Assembly (NCBI RefSeq): GCF_001439925.1 | Contig: NZ_LMBV01000013.1 | Location: 1 to 45,289 of the forward strand | From: Peribacillus muralis | GTDB taxonomy: Bacteria; Bacillota; Bacilli; Bacillales; DSM-1321 | Length of the DNA stretch: 45,289 nt | Direction: 5' to 3' | Shown: in pieces, positions 9,406-17,785 of the stretch | Numbering within the stretch: the first letter of the stretch is position 1 | Layout: the number at the start of each line of letters is the position of its first letter | Notes under the pieces: generated by a model | The model's database searches: none | The model's input: only the letters and a program-made list of their open reading frames with translations | Told to the model about the DNA's origin: nothing | Made by a program: the position numbers and the translations under genes

Positions 9406-10598
9406 TTTGCCATCGCCTCCGTTCTACTGAATTGCAGTTGCCCCTGTTCAATAAAGCTAACCTTGATACCCTTTGTTATAGCTGTAGATTTTGCCCTTTT
9501 TTCCTCATCCGATAGATTTGCCTGATTCTTCATACATAAAATCGTTACTCCCTGATTAGCACGGAAAGTATGCAATGTGTCCACCTTTTCCCGGGTTATT
9601 TCGGATACGATGAAAATCACGGCAGCGTTTGCCGGCAAATTTCCCATTCTTCCATTCTCGGCTAATGCGTTTTTGGCACTCGGTCCTTCTTTGGCAAGAC
9701 GGGTAAAAATCTTCCGTCTATGAACCCTTCCTGCCCCGACAGGAAGGATTAGACCCGAACCGGTACTCGCATACCCAACCTTCATGCCTTTTTTTATCAT
9801 GCTGTGTACAAAGGAAGCCGCCACGGTTATGGTTTGCTCAAAAAATATCGATGGCTGATTATCCAAGATGATCCATACATCCCGATTTTTTTGCACTTCG
9901 AATTCCTTCGTCATGATCTCACTCGTTCTAGCCGTCGCCTTCCAGTTAATCCATGACAGCTGATCACCTGGCTGATATGCCCTTACCCCAGCTACCACCG
10001 AATGTTCCCGCTGTGTTTTCTTTGTCGAGCCTGCTTGTCCCTGATTGAACAATCGATCAAGATATAGGGAAGTAAGCTCCTGATATGGGGGGAAAACGGT
10101 TATTTTCAATGGAGAATCAAATATTGCTTTCTTTTCAACGAGTCCAAAAAAATCACCTATCCAAAAGCTAATCGATTGAAACCTATGGTCACCACGGGGC
10201 AGGTTTTCCAAAACATAAGACATACTGATGGTACGCCTGAATCCAGGGAAGATCACAACTTTCCTATGAATTTCCCTATCTTCCAATTCCCTTGGCAACT
10301 TCTCCTCCATCACCAGAAATAAAAGGGGCAGCCGGTTTTTACGGGTGAACGTCAGATCTATTTCAACGGATTCACCTGCCTGGCATTCTCTTTTACTCAC
10401 CTTTCTTTCAACCGTAATGGCGTGAAGAGGATAAAACAGCAAAATCGCGGCGTACGCGGCGAAAGGCAAAAACGAATAAAAAATGAACCAACTGACAAAA
10501 CCGCCTTGAAACATCGCAAAGCAAAAGGAAATGGCCATAAGAATTACCAGTCCGACCGCATTCATATTTTTCTTTAGAAGATGAATGAAACGGCGCAT
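9402..10598 (-). CDS. yeaD: DUF58 protein of the MoxR operon
   Basis: A 398-aa protein with two N-terminal membrane spans (about 15-60), a beta-rich middle and the DUF58 signature GDQLSWINWKATART around residue 215. A von Willebrand A-like fold follows (DVWIILDNQPS). DUF58/VWA-type proteins work with MoxR ATPases, probably as adaptors in protein-complex assembly. Its ATG overlaps the stop codon of the MoxR gene (TAATG) with no strong ribosome site of its own, so translation is probably coupled. Function not established. Confidence 0.82.
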   Translation of the reverse strand: MRRFIHLLKKNMNAVGLVILMAISFCFAMFQGGFVSWFIFYSFLPFAAYAAILLFYPLHAITVERKVSKRECQAGESVEIDLTFTRKNRLPLLFLVMEEKLPRELEDREIHRKVVIFPGFRRTISMSYVLENLPRGDHRFQSISFWIGDFFGLVEKKAIFDSPLKITVFPPYQELTSLYLDRLFNQGQAGSTKKTQREHSVVAGVRAYQPGDQLSWINWKATARTSEIMTKEFEVQKNRDVWIILDNQPSIFFEQTITVAASFVHSMIKKGMKVGYASTGSGLILPVGAGRVHRRKIFTRLAKEGPSAKNALAENGRMGNLPANAAVIFIVSEITREKVDTLHTFRANQGVTILCMKNQANLSDEEKRAKSTAITKGIKVSFIEQGQLQFSRTEAMAK

Positions 10599-11554
10599 TA
10601 TGTCAGAGCCCGCTTCACAGGCACGTGAGTCTTCGCGACCAATTCATGAATGACCATTTCAGCATCAAAGCCATCATAATTCGCTTCTGGACTTAAAATC
10701 AGGCGGTGGGAGAACACGAACGGAGCTAAATATTGAACATCATCCGGCAGGACATAATCCCTGCCCTGGAGCAGTGCATACGCTTGGGCTGCCTTCATCA
10801 AGGCAATCGATCCACGCGGGCTCACCCCTAGATAGACCGCCTGATGTCTCCTGGTTTGATTAGCCAGTTCAACAATGTAGCCTTTTATCGTGTCGTCCAC
10901 TATCACCGTTTTAGCCTCTGCCTGCAAAGCTTTCAATTCTTCCAAGGTGATGACTGATTCCAGTTCTTCAAGCGGAGCCATGTATTGAGCTCTTTGCAGG
11001 ACCTCGATTTCTTCGGCAGCACTCGGATAGCCCATTTTCATTTTTAAAAGGAATCGATCCAATTGAGCTTCTGGAAGCGGGTATGTTCCCTCGTACTCGA
11101 TGGGGTTTTGCGTCGCCATGACAAAAAAGGGCTTCTCCAATCCCCTTGTGACACCATCGATGGTCACGCTTGCCTCTTCCATCGCTTCAAGCAAGGCAGA
11201 CTGCGTCTTCGGAGAGGTCCGGTTAATTTCATCTGCCAAAATAATATGGCCCATTATTGGCCCTGGCCGAAAAATGAACGCTTGTTCCTTTGGGTTAAAA
11301 ATCGAAACACCGGTTACATCAGAAGGCAGTAAATCAGGCGTGAATTGTATACGCTTAAAGCTTGCACCTATCGATTTTGCCAGTGCCCGGACCATGACTG
11401 TTTTTCCTACTCCCGGAACATCCTCCAATAAAACATGTCCACCGGAAAGAAGTGCAACGATGCTCAGTTCTGCAATATTCCGTTTTCCGATAATCACCTT
11501 TTCAATATTCCCTAGAACCTGCTCCAGTTTTTGATTTGCCTGCTTATAAATCAT
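10598..11554 (-). CDS. yeaC: MoxR-family AAA+ ATPase
   Basis: Chaperone-like AAA+ ATPase. Walker A GVGKT at 48-52, Walker B ILADEINR with D108/E109, sensor 1 MATQNPIEYEGTYPLPEAQLDRF, and arginine-rich sensor 2 near SPRGSIALMKAAQAYAL. The 318-aa length is standard. It is the first gene of the MoxR-DUF58-transglutaminase operon; CGGGAGGTAGAG precedes the ATG. A weak promoter candidate on the minus strand (TTTACG, 16 bp, TACAAT) lies about 100 bp upstream. The target complex is not known. Confidence 0.88.
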   Translation of the reverse strand: MIYKQANQKLEQVLGNIEKVIIGKRNIAELSIVALLSGGHVLLEDVPGVGKTVMVRALAKSIGASFKRIQFTPDLLPSDVTGVSIFNPKEQAFIFRPGPIMGHIILADEINRTSPKTQSALLEAMEEASVTIDGVTRGLEKPFFVMATQNPIEYEGTYPLPEAQLDRFLLKMKMGYPSAAEEIEVLQRAQYMAPLEELESVITLEELKALQAEAKTVIVDDTIKGYIVELANQTRRHQAVYLGVSPRGSIALMKAAQAYALLQGRDYVLPDDVQYLAPFVFSHRLILSPEANYDGFDAEMVIHELVAKTHVPVKRALT

Positions 11555-11744
11555 TCTCTACCTCCCGGGAAATCTATCACAATTATTTCATGTCCACATC
11601 CAAGTTTAACTTACAGTAACATCCAATTAACCCTCACATTGTAAGTTTACTAGATAATCCGTAAACCATAAACGAATTTCTCTAAAAATATTATTGCAGC
11701 TTAAGGAAAAAGATATGGTAAACTATTCCTAAGTGAATATGAAC

Positions 11745-11940
11745 CTTGCAGAAAAGGGTGCTGCCTTGCCAGCCTAATAGGGAATTCGGTTCAAAACCGA
11801 AGCTGTTTCCGCAACTGTAAGTGCTAATGAAATAAGATGATTACCACTATTTGACGATGGATAAAACATTAAATTCCATCTTATAGCTCAAATGGGAAGG
11901 TTCTTAGAGTAAAATGACGCACAAGCCAGGAGACCTGCCT
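11745..11940 (+). promoter_or_regulatory. Cobalamin (AdoCbl) riboswitch aptamer
   Basis: The hallmark conserved blocks are all present in order: AGCCTAATAGGGAATTCGGT (11771-11790), the P5 hairpin around TTCGGTTCAAAACCGAAGC, the B12 box-related GCTGTTTCCGCAACTGTAAG and the 3' closing AGCCAGGAGACCTGCC. A variable extension lies at 11830-11900. The plus orientation and position before two B12-related genes agree. A poor promoter candidate (TTGCAG, TAAACT) lies near 11695-11724. Confidence 0.93.
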
Positions 11941-12029
11941 TTTTTTATCGTATCATGCTCTTCGGAAGATAGGAGATTGTACGGCAGTCTTCCATCTTTT
12001 TTTCTATTAGGGATACATGGATGCTCGAT

Positions 12030-12057
12030 GCCGACCAAACCTCTTGGTCGGCTTTTT
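12030..12057 (+). terminator. Riboswitch expression-platform terminator
   Basis: GCCGACCAA (12030-12038) pairs perfectly with TTGGTCGGC (12044-12052) and is followed by TTTTT. It lies between the aptamer and the first gene, so B12 binding presumably allows this hairpin to form. A second loose pairing, GGAAGA/TCTTCC at about 11958-11992, followed by a T-run, may be the alternative structure or an extra terminator. Confidence 0.85.
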
Positions 12058-12117
12058 GTTTTGATGCGAAAAGCGATACGAAATTCATTCACCAAACCAC
12101 ATAAAGGAGGAAAAGTT

Positions 12118-12651
12118 ATGGCACAGAAAGACCTTCGTTTTATTTGCTACCCATACATGCGCGAATCGGTTTCCACAGTTGATTTTGAAATACGAACAGA
12201 CTCATTGACGACGCAAATCGGCATGGCCGCATCACTGACGAAGGATATTCCTGACGTTCATCGGGATTTAATGGAGCTACTGCCCATGGCCTACCATCTA
12301 AATGGCTCTGTCCGTGGAAAACTAGCCATCACCATCGAGGATTTGGATCATTTAAGTTCGATTTATGACCGGTATGTTGCAGAAGTTAAAGAGCAAATCG
12401 AGACATTTGTTCTCCCCCAGGGGTCAACGGCAGCCTGTGTCCTGCATGCTTGCCGCAGCGAAGCCAAAAAGTCCGTCCGCGCTCTGCACAAAATCAGTCT
12501 GGAAAGGGAAGTTCCAGGCATCCTTTTCGATTACGCCCATTTGCTTGCAAACGTTTTATTCGTGATGGCAGTCTACATCAACAAGCAACAATGCATCGAA
12601 GAAATACCTTTTATCAGCAAATCTTATCCTACTAAACCGATGAAAAAATAG
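12118..12651 (+). CDS. Divergent PduO-type cob(I)alamin adenosyltransferase-like protein
   Basis: 177 aa from the ATG with AAAGGAGGAAAAGTT before it; the open frame extends upstream through the riboswitch but has no other good start. The C-terminal half carries FVLPQGSTAACVLHACRSEA, which lines up with the FxLPGG...AxxLHxAR signature of PduO/MMAB adenosyltransferases. These attach the adenosyl group of ATP to cob(I)alamin. The N-terminal ATP-binding TxxGDxGxT segment of that family is absent, and the usual RR pair appears as KK. The riboswitch and the BtuF-like gene 15 bp downstream support a B12 role. It may be a corrinoid-binding relative rather than an active enzyme. Confidence 0.65.
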   Translation: MAQKDLRFICYPYMRESVSTVDFEIRTDSLTTQIGMAASLTKDIPDVHRDLMELLPMAYHLNGSVRGKLAITIEDLDHLSSIYDRYVAEVKEQIETFVLPQGSTAACVLHACRSEAKKSVRALHKISLEREVPGILFDYAHLLANVLFVMAVYINKQQCIEEIPFISKSYPTKPMKK

Positions 12652-12666
12652 ACGGAGGAATAAATA

Positions 12667-13614
12667 ATGAAAATCACCCAAAAATTCAGCTGGATTTCCG
12701 TGCTAATGCTTACCCTTTTCCTTACAGGATGCGGAGTAACGGATCAATCAGCAAAAGATGATAAAAGTTCGGACAAAGCGAAAGAGGCTAAGGCCTATAC
12801 AGTTACAGATGATACTGGAAAGAAAATAACATTCGATAAAGCACCAGAAAAAGTCGTTTCACTACAGCCAAGCAATACGGAAATTTTATTTGCCCTAGGA
12901 CAGGGGAAGAAAGTCGTTGGCGTGACGGACTTCGATAATTATCCCGAGGAAGCCAAAAAAATAGAACATGTTTCAGATTCCGTGAATATCAATGCAGAAA
13001 AAATCATTGCCCTGAAGCCAGACGCCATCATCGCTTATACGATTGGCGATGAAACGAAGCTAAAGCCACTTGAAGATGCTGGCATTCCGATATTCATCAT
13101 TAAATCCGCAGCCAGCTTCGATGACGTATATGGGGATATTGAGCAGATTGCCAAAGTGATGGGAGTTACCAATGATGGCGATGCATTGGTGAAGGATATC
13201 AAATCCCAAATTGCCAGTGTCGAAGAAAAAGTGGGAACCCTGGATGAACAAGAGCAAACATATTTCGAAATTAGTCCTGCTCCGGAAATCTATACAGCAG
13301 GCGACGAAACCTTCCAACAAGAAATCCTGGAAACCGCTGGCATTAAAAACGTCTTTGACGACCAAAAGGGCTGGGTTAAAATATCCGGTGAAGAAATTGT
13401 CAAGCGCAACCCTGAAACCATCCTTACGACTGCCACCTATGTAAAAGATGCCGTCAAGGAAATAACATCACGTAAAGGATGGGAAGATATCGATGCCGTG
13501 AAAAACGATGACGTCCATCTGCTAGATGAAAGTGTTATGTCCCGTCCCGGACCAAGGATCGGTGAAGCGGTAGAACTTGCTGCTAAAACCGTTTACCCTG
13601 ACTTATTTAAATAA
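12667..13614 (+). CDS. btuF: Cobalamin ABC transporter substrate-binding lipoprotein (BtuF-like)
   Basis: A 315-aa lipoprotein of the periplasmic-binding-protein type III (helical backbone) family. Signal peptide 1-22 with lipobox LTGC. Mature domain has VVSLQPSNTEILFALGQGKKVVGVT, then LKPDAIIAY and the C-terminal MSRPGPRIGEAVELAAKTVYP typical of BtuF/YvrC. It should capture B12 outside the cell and pass it to a BtuC/BtuD permease. No permease or ATPase gene is in this window. The cobalamin riboswitch upstream controls it together with the adenosyltransferase-like gene. AGACGGAGGAATAAATA precedes the ATG. An iron-siderophore binder is the alternative, but the riboswitch favours B12. Confidence 0.82.
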   Translation: MKITQKFSWISVLMLTLFLTGCGVTDQSAKDDKSSDKAKEAKAYTVTDDTGKKITFDKAPEKVVSLQPSNTEILFALGQGKKVVGVTDFDNYPEEAKKIEHVSDSVNINAEKIIALKPDAIIAYTIGDETKLKPLEDAGIPIFIIKSAASFDDVYGDIEQIAKVMGVTNDGDALVKDIKSQIASVEEKVGTLDEQEQTYFEISPAPEIYTAGDETFQQEILETAGIKNVFDDQKGWVKISGEEIVKRNPETILTTATYVKDAVKEITSRKGWEDIDAVKNDDVHLLDESVMSRPGPRIGEAVELAAKTVYPDLFK

Positions 13615-13623
13615 TATGGTATA

Positions 13624-13662
13624 AGGATGCTCCGGTCCATCGGAGCATCCTTTCCTTTTTTT
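13624..13662 (+). terminator. Terminator of the B12 operon
   Basis: AGGATGCTCCG pairs with CGGAGCATCCT (arms 13624-13634 and 13641-13651), followed by TTCCTTTTTTT. Confidence 0.92.
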
Positions 13663-13759
13663 CTCCGCTCATTAGTGGTGGCATGGACCTCTGCCTTTCT
13701 TCCTATGTTTATGCTAAAATGAATGAAATCCAATCAAATGACTTTCCGAGGTATTGAAC

Positions 13760-13837
13760 ATGTATAAAAAATTCTTCATTTGGGTCTTGGCACTCGCCCT
13801 CCTTTTAGGGATTCTTAAAACCATCATGGACCTGTAG
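13760..13837 (+). CDS. 25-aa predicted single-span membrane peptide
   Basis: A short frame beginning MYKKFFIWVLALALLLG and ending IMDL. Three charged N-terminal residues precede about 16 hydrophobic residues, as in bacterial small membrane proteins. CGAGG lies nine bases before the ATG. A strong terminator follows 24 bp after the stop and the B12-operon terminator closes the upstream side, so it looks like a separate tiny transcription unit. Upstream TATGCTAAAAT at 13709-13719 could be a -10, without a clear -35. No family recognised. Confidence 0.45.
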   Translation: MYKKFFIWVLALALLLGILKTIMDL

Positions 13838-13861
13838 CAAAAACGCTAGACAACTAAAAGG

Positions 13862-13898
13862 AGATGCTGTCTGAATTATACGAGACGGCATCTTTTTT
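13862..13898 (+). terminator. Terminator after the 25-aa gene
   Basis: AGATGCTGTCT (13862-13872) pairs with AGACGGCATCT (13882-13892; one G-U pair) and is followed by TTTTTTA. Confidence 0.88.
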
Positions 13899-13975
13899 AG
13901 GTTCAACTGTCTCCTTAAACTTATTTAAGCTCCAATGCACTGTGGGTAATCTGAATTCCATCTTCGGGTTCCAAG

Positions 13976-14225
13976 CACAGTGGAATGCAACGATCGAAAT
14001 CGAAACCCAACAGAATTGCTAGCTTTTGTTCGGTTCTAATGCTGAATGCTACATCAAACCACAGGCTATGGAGGTTCTATTATCGTTTCCACGCAGAGTG
14101 GAATGAAACGGAAGGCAGCGAGACTCCTGAGGGAAATGCGGTTATGGGGAGACCCCACAAGCTAAATGCCGAGGAGGCTCCCCGACCGCCCGCGGAAAGC
14201 GAGTGCCTGCAGTGAAATGAAACGG
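13976..14225 (+). repeat. Bacillaceae intergenic repeat (GCGAGACTCCTG type)
   Basis: 14094-14225 is the widespread noncoding Bacillaceae element recognised by GCAGCGAGACTCCTGAGGG, GGGGAGACCCC, CCGAGGAGGCTCCCCGACCG and CGCGGAAAGCGAGTGCCTGC. It is GC-rich against AT-rich surroundings. The short word CAGTGGAATGMAACG recurs at about 13978, 14096 and 14211 (last as AGTGAAATGAAACG), marking unit edges; the 13920-14090 part looks like a decayed unit. Open frames through it are not coding. Function unknown. Confidence 0.75.
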
Positions 14226-14314
14226 GCATAGTACAATTCTCCAAAACTGTAGGCATTGGAAAACCTATCTTCGTTTTCACGCAAAATGCAATTAACCTCT
14301 TAAATTTTACAAAC

Positions 14315-14370
14315 AAAAGTACCCTGCAGGATAGACTTTTTTCAAAGTGTCTTCCTGTAGGGTACTTTTT
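14315..14370 (-). terminator. Terminator of the type VII secretion operon
   Basis: AAAAGTACCCTGCAGG (14315-14330) pairs with CCTGTAGGGTACTTTT (14354-14369) around a 23-base loop. T-runs lie on both strands, so it is bidirectional. It lies 22 bp after the essA stop. Confidence 0.9.
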
Positions 14371-14391
14371 AGTCAGGCTAAAGCCTTTTTC

Positions 14392-14868
14392 TCATTTTCG
14401 CTTAGCGTCTCCATTCAGCTTTCCCATTTTCGGGATCAGAATAAAAAACAAACATACGACCGAAAGCGCTACAATAACTCCAAGCAAAATCGTCAGATCA
14501 AAATTAAAGAGAGGCTCTGTTTCTTCTTCACTTCTCGTTCGAATGCTGACTTCTGAAAATAATCCAAGCTGATCGGCTTTAGAAGCAATTGTATTATCAT
14601 TCCCTGCTACCGGAGATAGAAACAGGGTGTCCTTCACTGAATCCAGGACATCATATTTCCCTCGTTCAAAGGTAAGGTCCTTTTGCTCTTCAGGCAGTCT
14701 CTGCTTTTGCTCCAGCAAGTCCTCCTCATGGAAGTACTCCGTTTGAATATCAATATCCTTTTCTTGATATTCGTTAGGCTCCACCATCGGATCCTCGGCG
14801 TGACCATGGGGGCTAAGGCTAAAAAACAAGATGAACAAAATAACGAATACATATTTATTCCGCTTCAT
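14392..14868 (-). CDS. essA: Type VII secretion protein EssA (YueC)
   Basis: 158-aa membrane protein, last gene of the ESX operon. An N-terminal signal/anchor (about 5-22, ending HGHAEDP) is followed by an acidic extracellular stretch with ERGKYDVL and LFLSPV, then one span (about 125-146) and a short basic tail. This matches EssA/YueC in size, topology and position. EssA is a membrane part of the Firmicute ESX secretion machine. It overlaps esaA by 14 bases, and AGAAGAG inside the esaA end serves as ribosome site. Confidence 0.85.
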   Translation of the reverse strand: MKRNKYVFVILFILFFSLSPHGHAEDPMVEPNEYQEKDIDIQTEYFHEEDLLEQKQRLPEEQKDLTFERGKYDVLDSVKDTLFLSPVAGNDNTIASKADQLGLFSEVSIRTRSEEETEPLFNFDLTILLGVIVALSVVCLFFILIPKMGKLNGDAKRK

Positions 14869-17785
14869 GGGCCATTTCTCTTCTTTCGGTAAAACGCTTC
14901 ACTATATAGGAAATGATCGATCCGATGAGCGTCAGTATCAACAAGATGATGATAGCCGGAATGAATGCCGACTGATCACCGAACTGTATGGACATGTAAA
15001 CGTCTGCCACCGGGTGATCGACGTTGAAATTAGGCATGATTAAATCCAATAATGGAATCGTAAAGAAACTGATCAAACCAATCACAAGGATAGCACCGAC
15101 AAACGGCCCAATCGAGAAGGCAAGTCTTGTAAACGCTGAACAGAAGAATAAAAGCAAGACGGTGAAAACGGTCCATTTAATCTCCTGCATATCTCCCAGC
15201 GGATATATCTTCAAACCATATATGCTGATGATTAACCCTACGATCAGATTCAACAAGGTAAACAATGCTGCATGAACCATCATTGGAAGTGTTCCATAAT
15301 GATGCAGGAAGAAACCAATTAATAGTCCGGAAATGAGTATGATCACCAACATGACGATCGGCGGGATATTCACCTTTTCCTGATGAAGGACTTCACCGCT
15401 GATTTGAACGGGATTCGCTAAGTATTCGTATACATACCCGTTCTGCTGATCATCGACTAGCGTGTTATTCAAGACACTATATACGTCCGTCTTGATTTGA
15501 ACGGTCGAGTCTACATTTTTTGACCAATTATCATTAAGCTGATCGGCCCTTTCCTGTACGGAACCCACTTTCACTTGCAGGTCGGCGGTATCCCTCGCAA
15601 CCGTGTCTTGACGCTCGGCCACGGAATTGACGAGTTCAGAAATGAAGCCGACAGTTGTCGCGGTATTATCTTGTAGCGATATAAACATATCACCGTCAAG
15701 GTTCACCGGTGGTTCGGGTTCTACTTCGGGTACCTCCATATGATCCGACAGATTGCTAGATACTTCTTGAGCACGTGCTGAAATTTCCGCCATTTCAGCT
15801 AATGTGGCTTCCTGCCCCGCTTTTACATTTGCATCATATTCCTTCATATAACCTAGAATGGAGTCCGAGAACATCCCGAAGTTCTCATTAACTCCCGCTA
15901 AACTGGCTTTAACGAGTTTCGCATCCTCATCTACGTTTGGGGAAACTCCATTTTTCAAGTTTTCCAATTCTTTTATATTAGCTGCAAATACCTTATCTAC
16001 ATTTGCTTCCGTGACTCTTTCAGCCAATTCTCCGTACGATGAAAGTGCTCCATAATAGGCAAGAAGGTCTTTTGAATTGCGGTTCGTGATAGCATGATTG
16101 AAAATCCCCACTAACACCGCTCGCCTTTCTCCCCCCACTTTTTCAAGGAGTGCCTGTTCGGAACTCTTGATCTCCGTAATGGCCTCGTCGATGGTCATGT
16201 TTTGGAGGTTCTGCAGTTCTTCGATATCCTTCTGTGACTTTTCCCATTCGTCACCGAGATTTTTATAATTGGCGCCAAGTTCATTATAATCAGCTTGAAG
16301 CTGTGTGTGCTGTGCCAGCAGTTCATTATATGAATCTACTAGTGTATTGAACTCGGTAATCACTTGATTGTAATTTTCGGTTCTGCCGCTCACCGTTCCG
16401 TTGAGATTATTTATTTCATCTTGAAGTTGTGCTGTAAGAATATTGATTTGCTCAGCAGCTCCTTCACTCCCCTCAGCTGGCACCAACGCTTCAAGAGCTG
16501 TGTGAATGCCAGTTAATTGGTCCAGTAGTGCCTGTAGCGAGAGCTCATCGATTGGATCCTTCTTTGAAGGGGCACCAGCCGATTCACCGATACCCGTTTC
16601 GGTCTCGATTTCCTCTATCTGTGCCTCATCCCCTCCAGTGACATCCGTCCCATCACCAGAACCGCTTGCTAGGTTTGCTCTTTGCGCAAGCATGGCGGCC
16701 TGAAGCTTATCAAGATCAAGCTCTTCCGTTTGTTTGAATTGTTCAATCGAACTTTGTTGATCTTGAGAAATTTTCGAAATTTGTTCGACTTGTTTGCCTT
16801 TCATGCTTGTTGCAAAGTTATCCAACTCAGCATTGCTGGTTTCAAGCCTATCCTTCACGACCCCGACATTTTCATTAAAGCCTTGGTCATTCAGGCTGTA
16901 CTTAGTAGCCATCCCTTGCTGAATCTCTGGAACCTGTTCGTTTCCCTCATTCAACACCTTGTCATATGTTTGGACACTATCCTTGACGAGCTGCTGATTT
17001 TGGTTAGAAGCATCCGTAAATAGTTTGCTTTGGTTTTTTTGATAGTCCTCAAAAGACACGACATCCTTTACGAAGGAAGCCATTTGGGCTTTTGTCTGAC
17101 TCATTTCATCCATTGTTTCATTACTCGTTTTCCCAGCATTCTTCGTTTCGGCGAATACGCCTTCAAGCATGTCCTTATGCTGCTTGATACTCCCAGCAAG
17201 ACTTTCAGAGCTAGGGGTGTAGAATTCATACATCGTATTTTGAAACGCGATTTCCTTTTCAAGGACATTATCGAACTTCTTGCGGATGTCCTCGACAGAT
17301 TGGGAAACATAACTCCAATACTGTGTTGAAATATGCTTGTTCATTTTGCTTTTTGTCTTCTCTAATTCTTTTTGTACCTTTTCCATATTCTCTGCATTTA
17401 AACTTGTTTGTACCTTGTACTTAATCCCCGCCTTAATGGGCTGTTCATCATCGAACGTATAAATATTCTTTGAAAAATCTGATGGGAAGTAAATAACCGC
17501 ATCATACTTTTCACTGGCTAGCCCGCTTTCAGCCGTGCTTCGGTTAACCACGATCCACTCATATTCGGAATCCTTGTCCAAGGTTGTAACAAGTTCCGAA
17601 CCGACGTAGATCGGGTTATCATTGAATTGGGTGCCATTATCTTCGTTGACGATGGCGATCTCGCGGGATGCCGTTTCCAGCTTTTTCATTGGATTTTGAC
17701 CAATATAAGAAAAAAACAAGATTGGCAACGCAATGATTACAAGTATTTTACCGATTAACAGCATCGGTTTTATTTTTTCAGACAC
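14855..17785 (-). CDS. esaA: Type VII secretion membrane protein EsaA (YueB)
   Basis: Long surface-exposed component of the secretion machine; the B. subtilis homologue YueB is the phage SPP1 receptor. One span lies near the N-terminus (LLIGKILVIIALPILFFSYIG), then a YhgE/Pip-like segment (IVNEDNGTQFN), about 700 residues of extracellular coiled coil, and five or six C-terminal spans ending in a charged tail. Start choice: the frame opens with GTG at 17812, but AGAGGAG there sits 9-10 bases before a second GTG at 17785. That GTG overlaps the essC stop (GTGTCTGA), giving 976 aa. B. subtilis YueB is about 1076 aa, so the extracellular part differs in length, as is common. Confidence 0.9.
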   Translation of the reverse strand: MSEKIKPMLLIGKILVIIALPILFFSYIGQNPMKKLETASREIAIVNEDNGTQFNDNPIYVGSELVTTLDKDSEYEWIVVNRSTAESGLASEKYDAVIYFPSDFSKNIYTFDDEQPIKAGIKYKVQTSLNAENMEKVQKELEKTKSKMNKHISTQYWSYVSQSVEDIRKKFDNVLEKEIAFQNTMYEFYTPSSESLAGSIKQHKDMLEGVFAETKNAGKTSNETMDEMSQTKAQMASFVKDVVSFEDYQKNQSKLFTDASNQNQQLVKDSVQTYDKVLNEGNEQVPEIQQGMATKYSLNDQGFNENVGVVKDRLETSNAELDNFATSMKGKQVEQISKISQDQQSSIEQFKQTEELDLDKLQAAMLAQRANLASGSGDGTDVTGGDEAQIEEIETETGIGESAGAPSKKDPIDELSLQALLDQLTGIHTALEALVPAEGSEGAAEQINILTAQLQDEINNLNGTVSGRTENYNQVITEFNTLVDSYNELLAQHTQLQADYNELGANYKNLGDEWEKSQKDIEELQNLQNMTIDEAITEIKSSEQALLEKVGGERRAVLVGIFNHAITNRNSKDLLAYYGALSSYGELAERVTEANVDKVFAANIKELENLKNGVSPNVDEDAKLVKASLAGVNENFGMFSDSILGYMKEYDANVKAGQEATLAEMAEISARAQEVSSNLSDHMEVPEVEPEPPVNLDGDMFISLQDNTATTVGFISELVNSVAERQDTVARDTADLQVKVGSVQERADQLNDNWSKNVDSTVQIKTDVYSVLNNTLVDDQQNGYVYEYLANPVQISGEVLHQEKVNIPPIVMLVIILISGLLIGFFLHHYGTLPMMVHAALFTLLNLIVGLIISIYGLKIYPLGDMQEIKWTVFTVLLLFFCSAFTRLAFSIGPFVGAILVIGLISFFTIPLLDLIMPNFNVDHPVADVYMSIQFGDQSAFIPAIIILLILTLIGSIISYIVKRFTERREMAHEAE

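Noticed and set aside
14080..14316. 78-codon minus-strand and 76-codon plus-strand frames in the repeat
   Set aside because: They arise from the GC-rich Bacillaceae repeat, overlap each other and have no ribosome sites.
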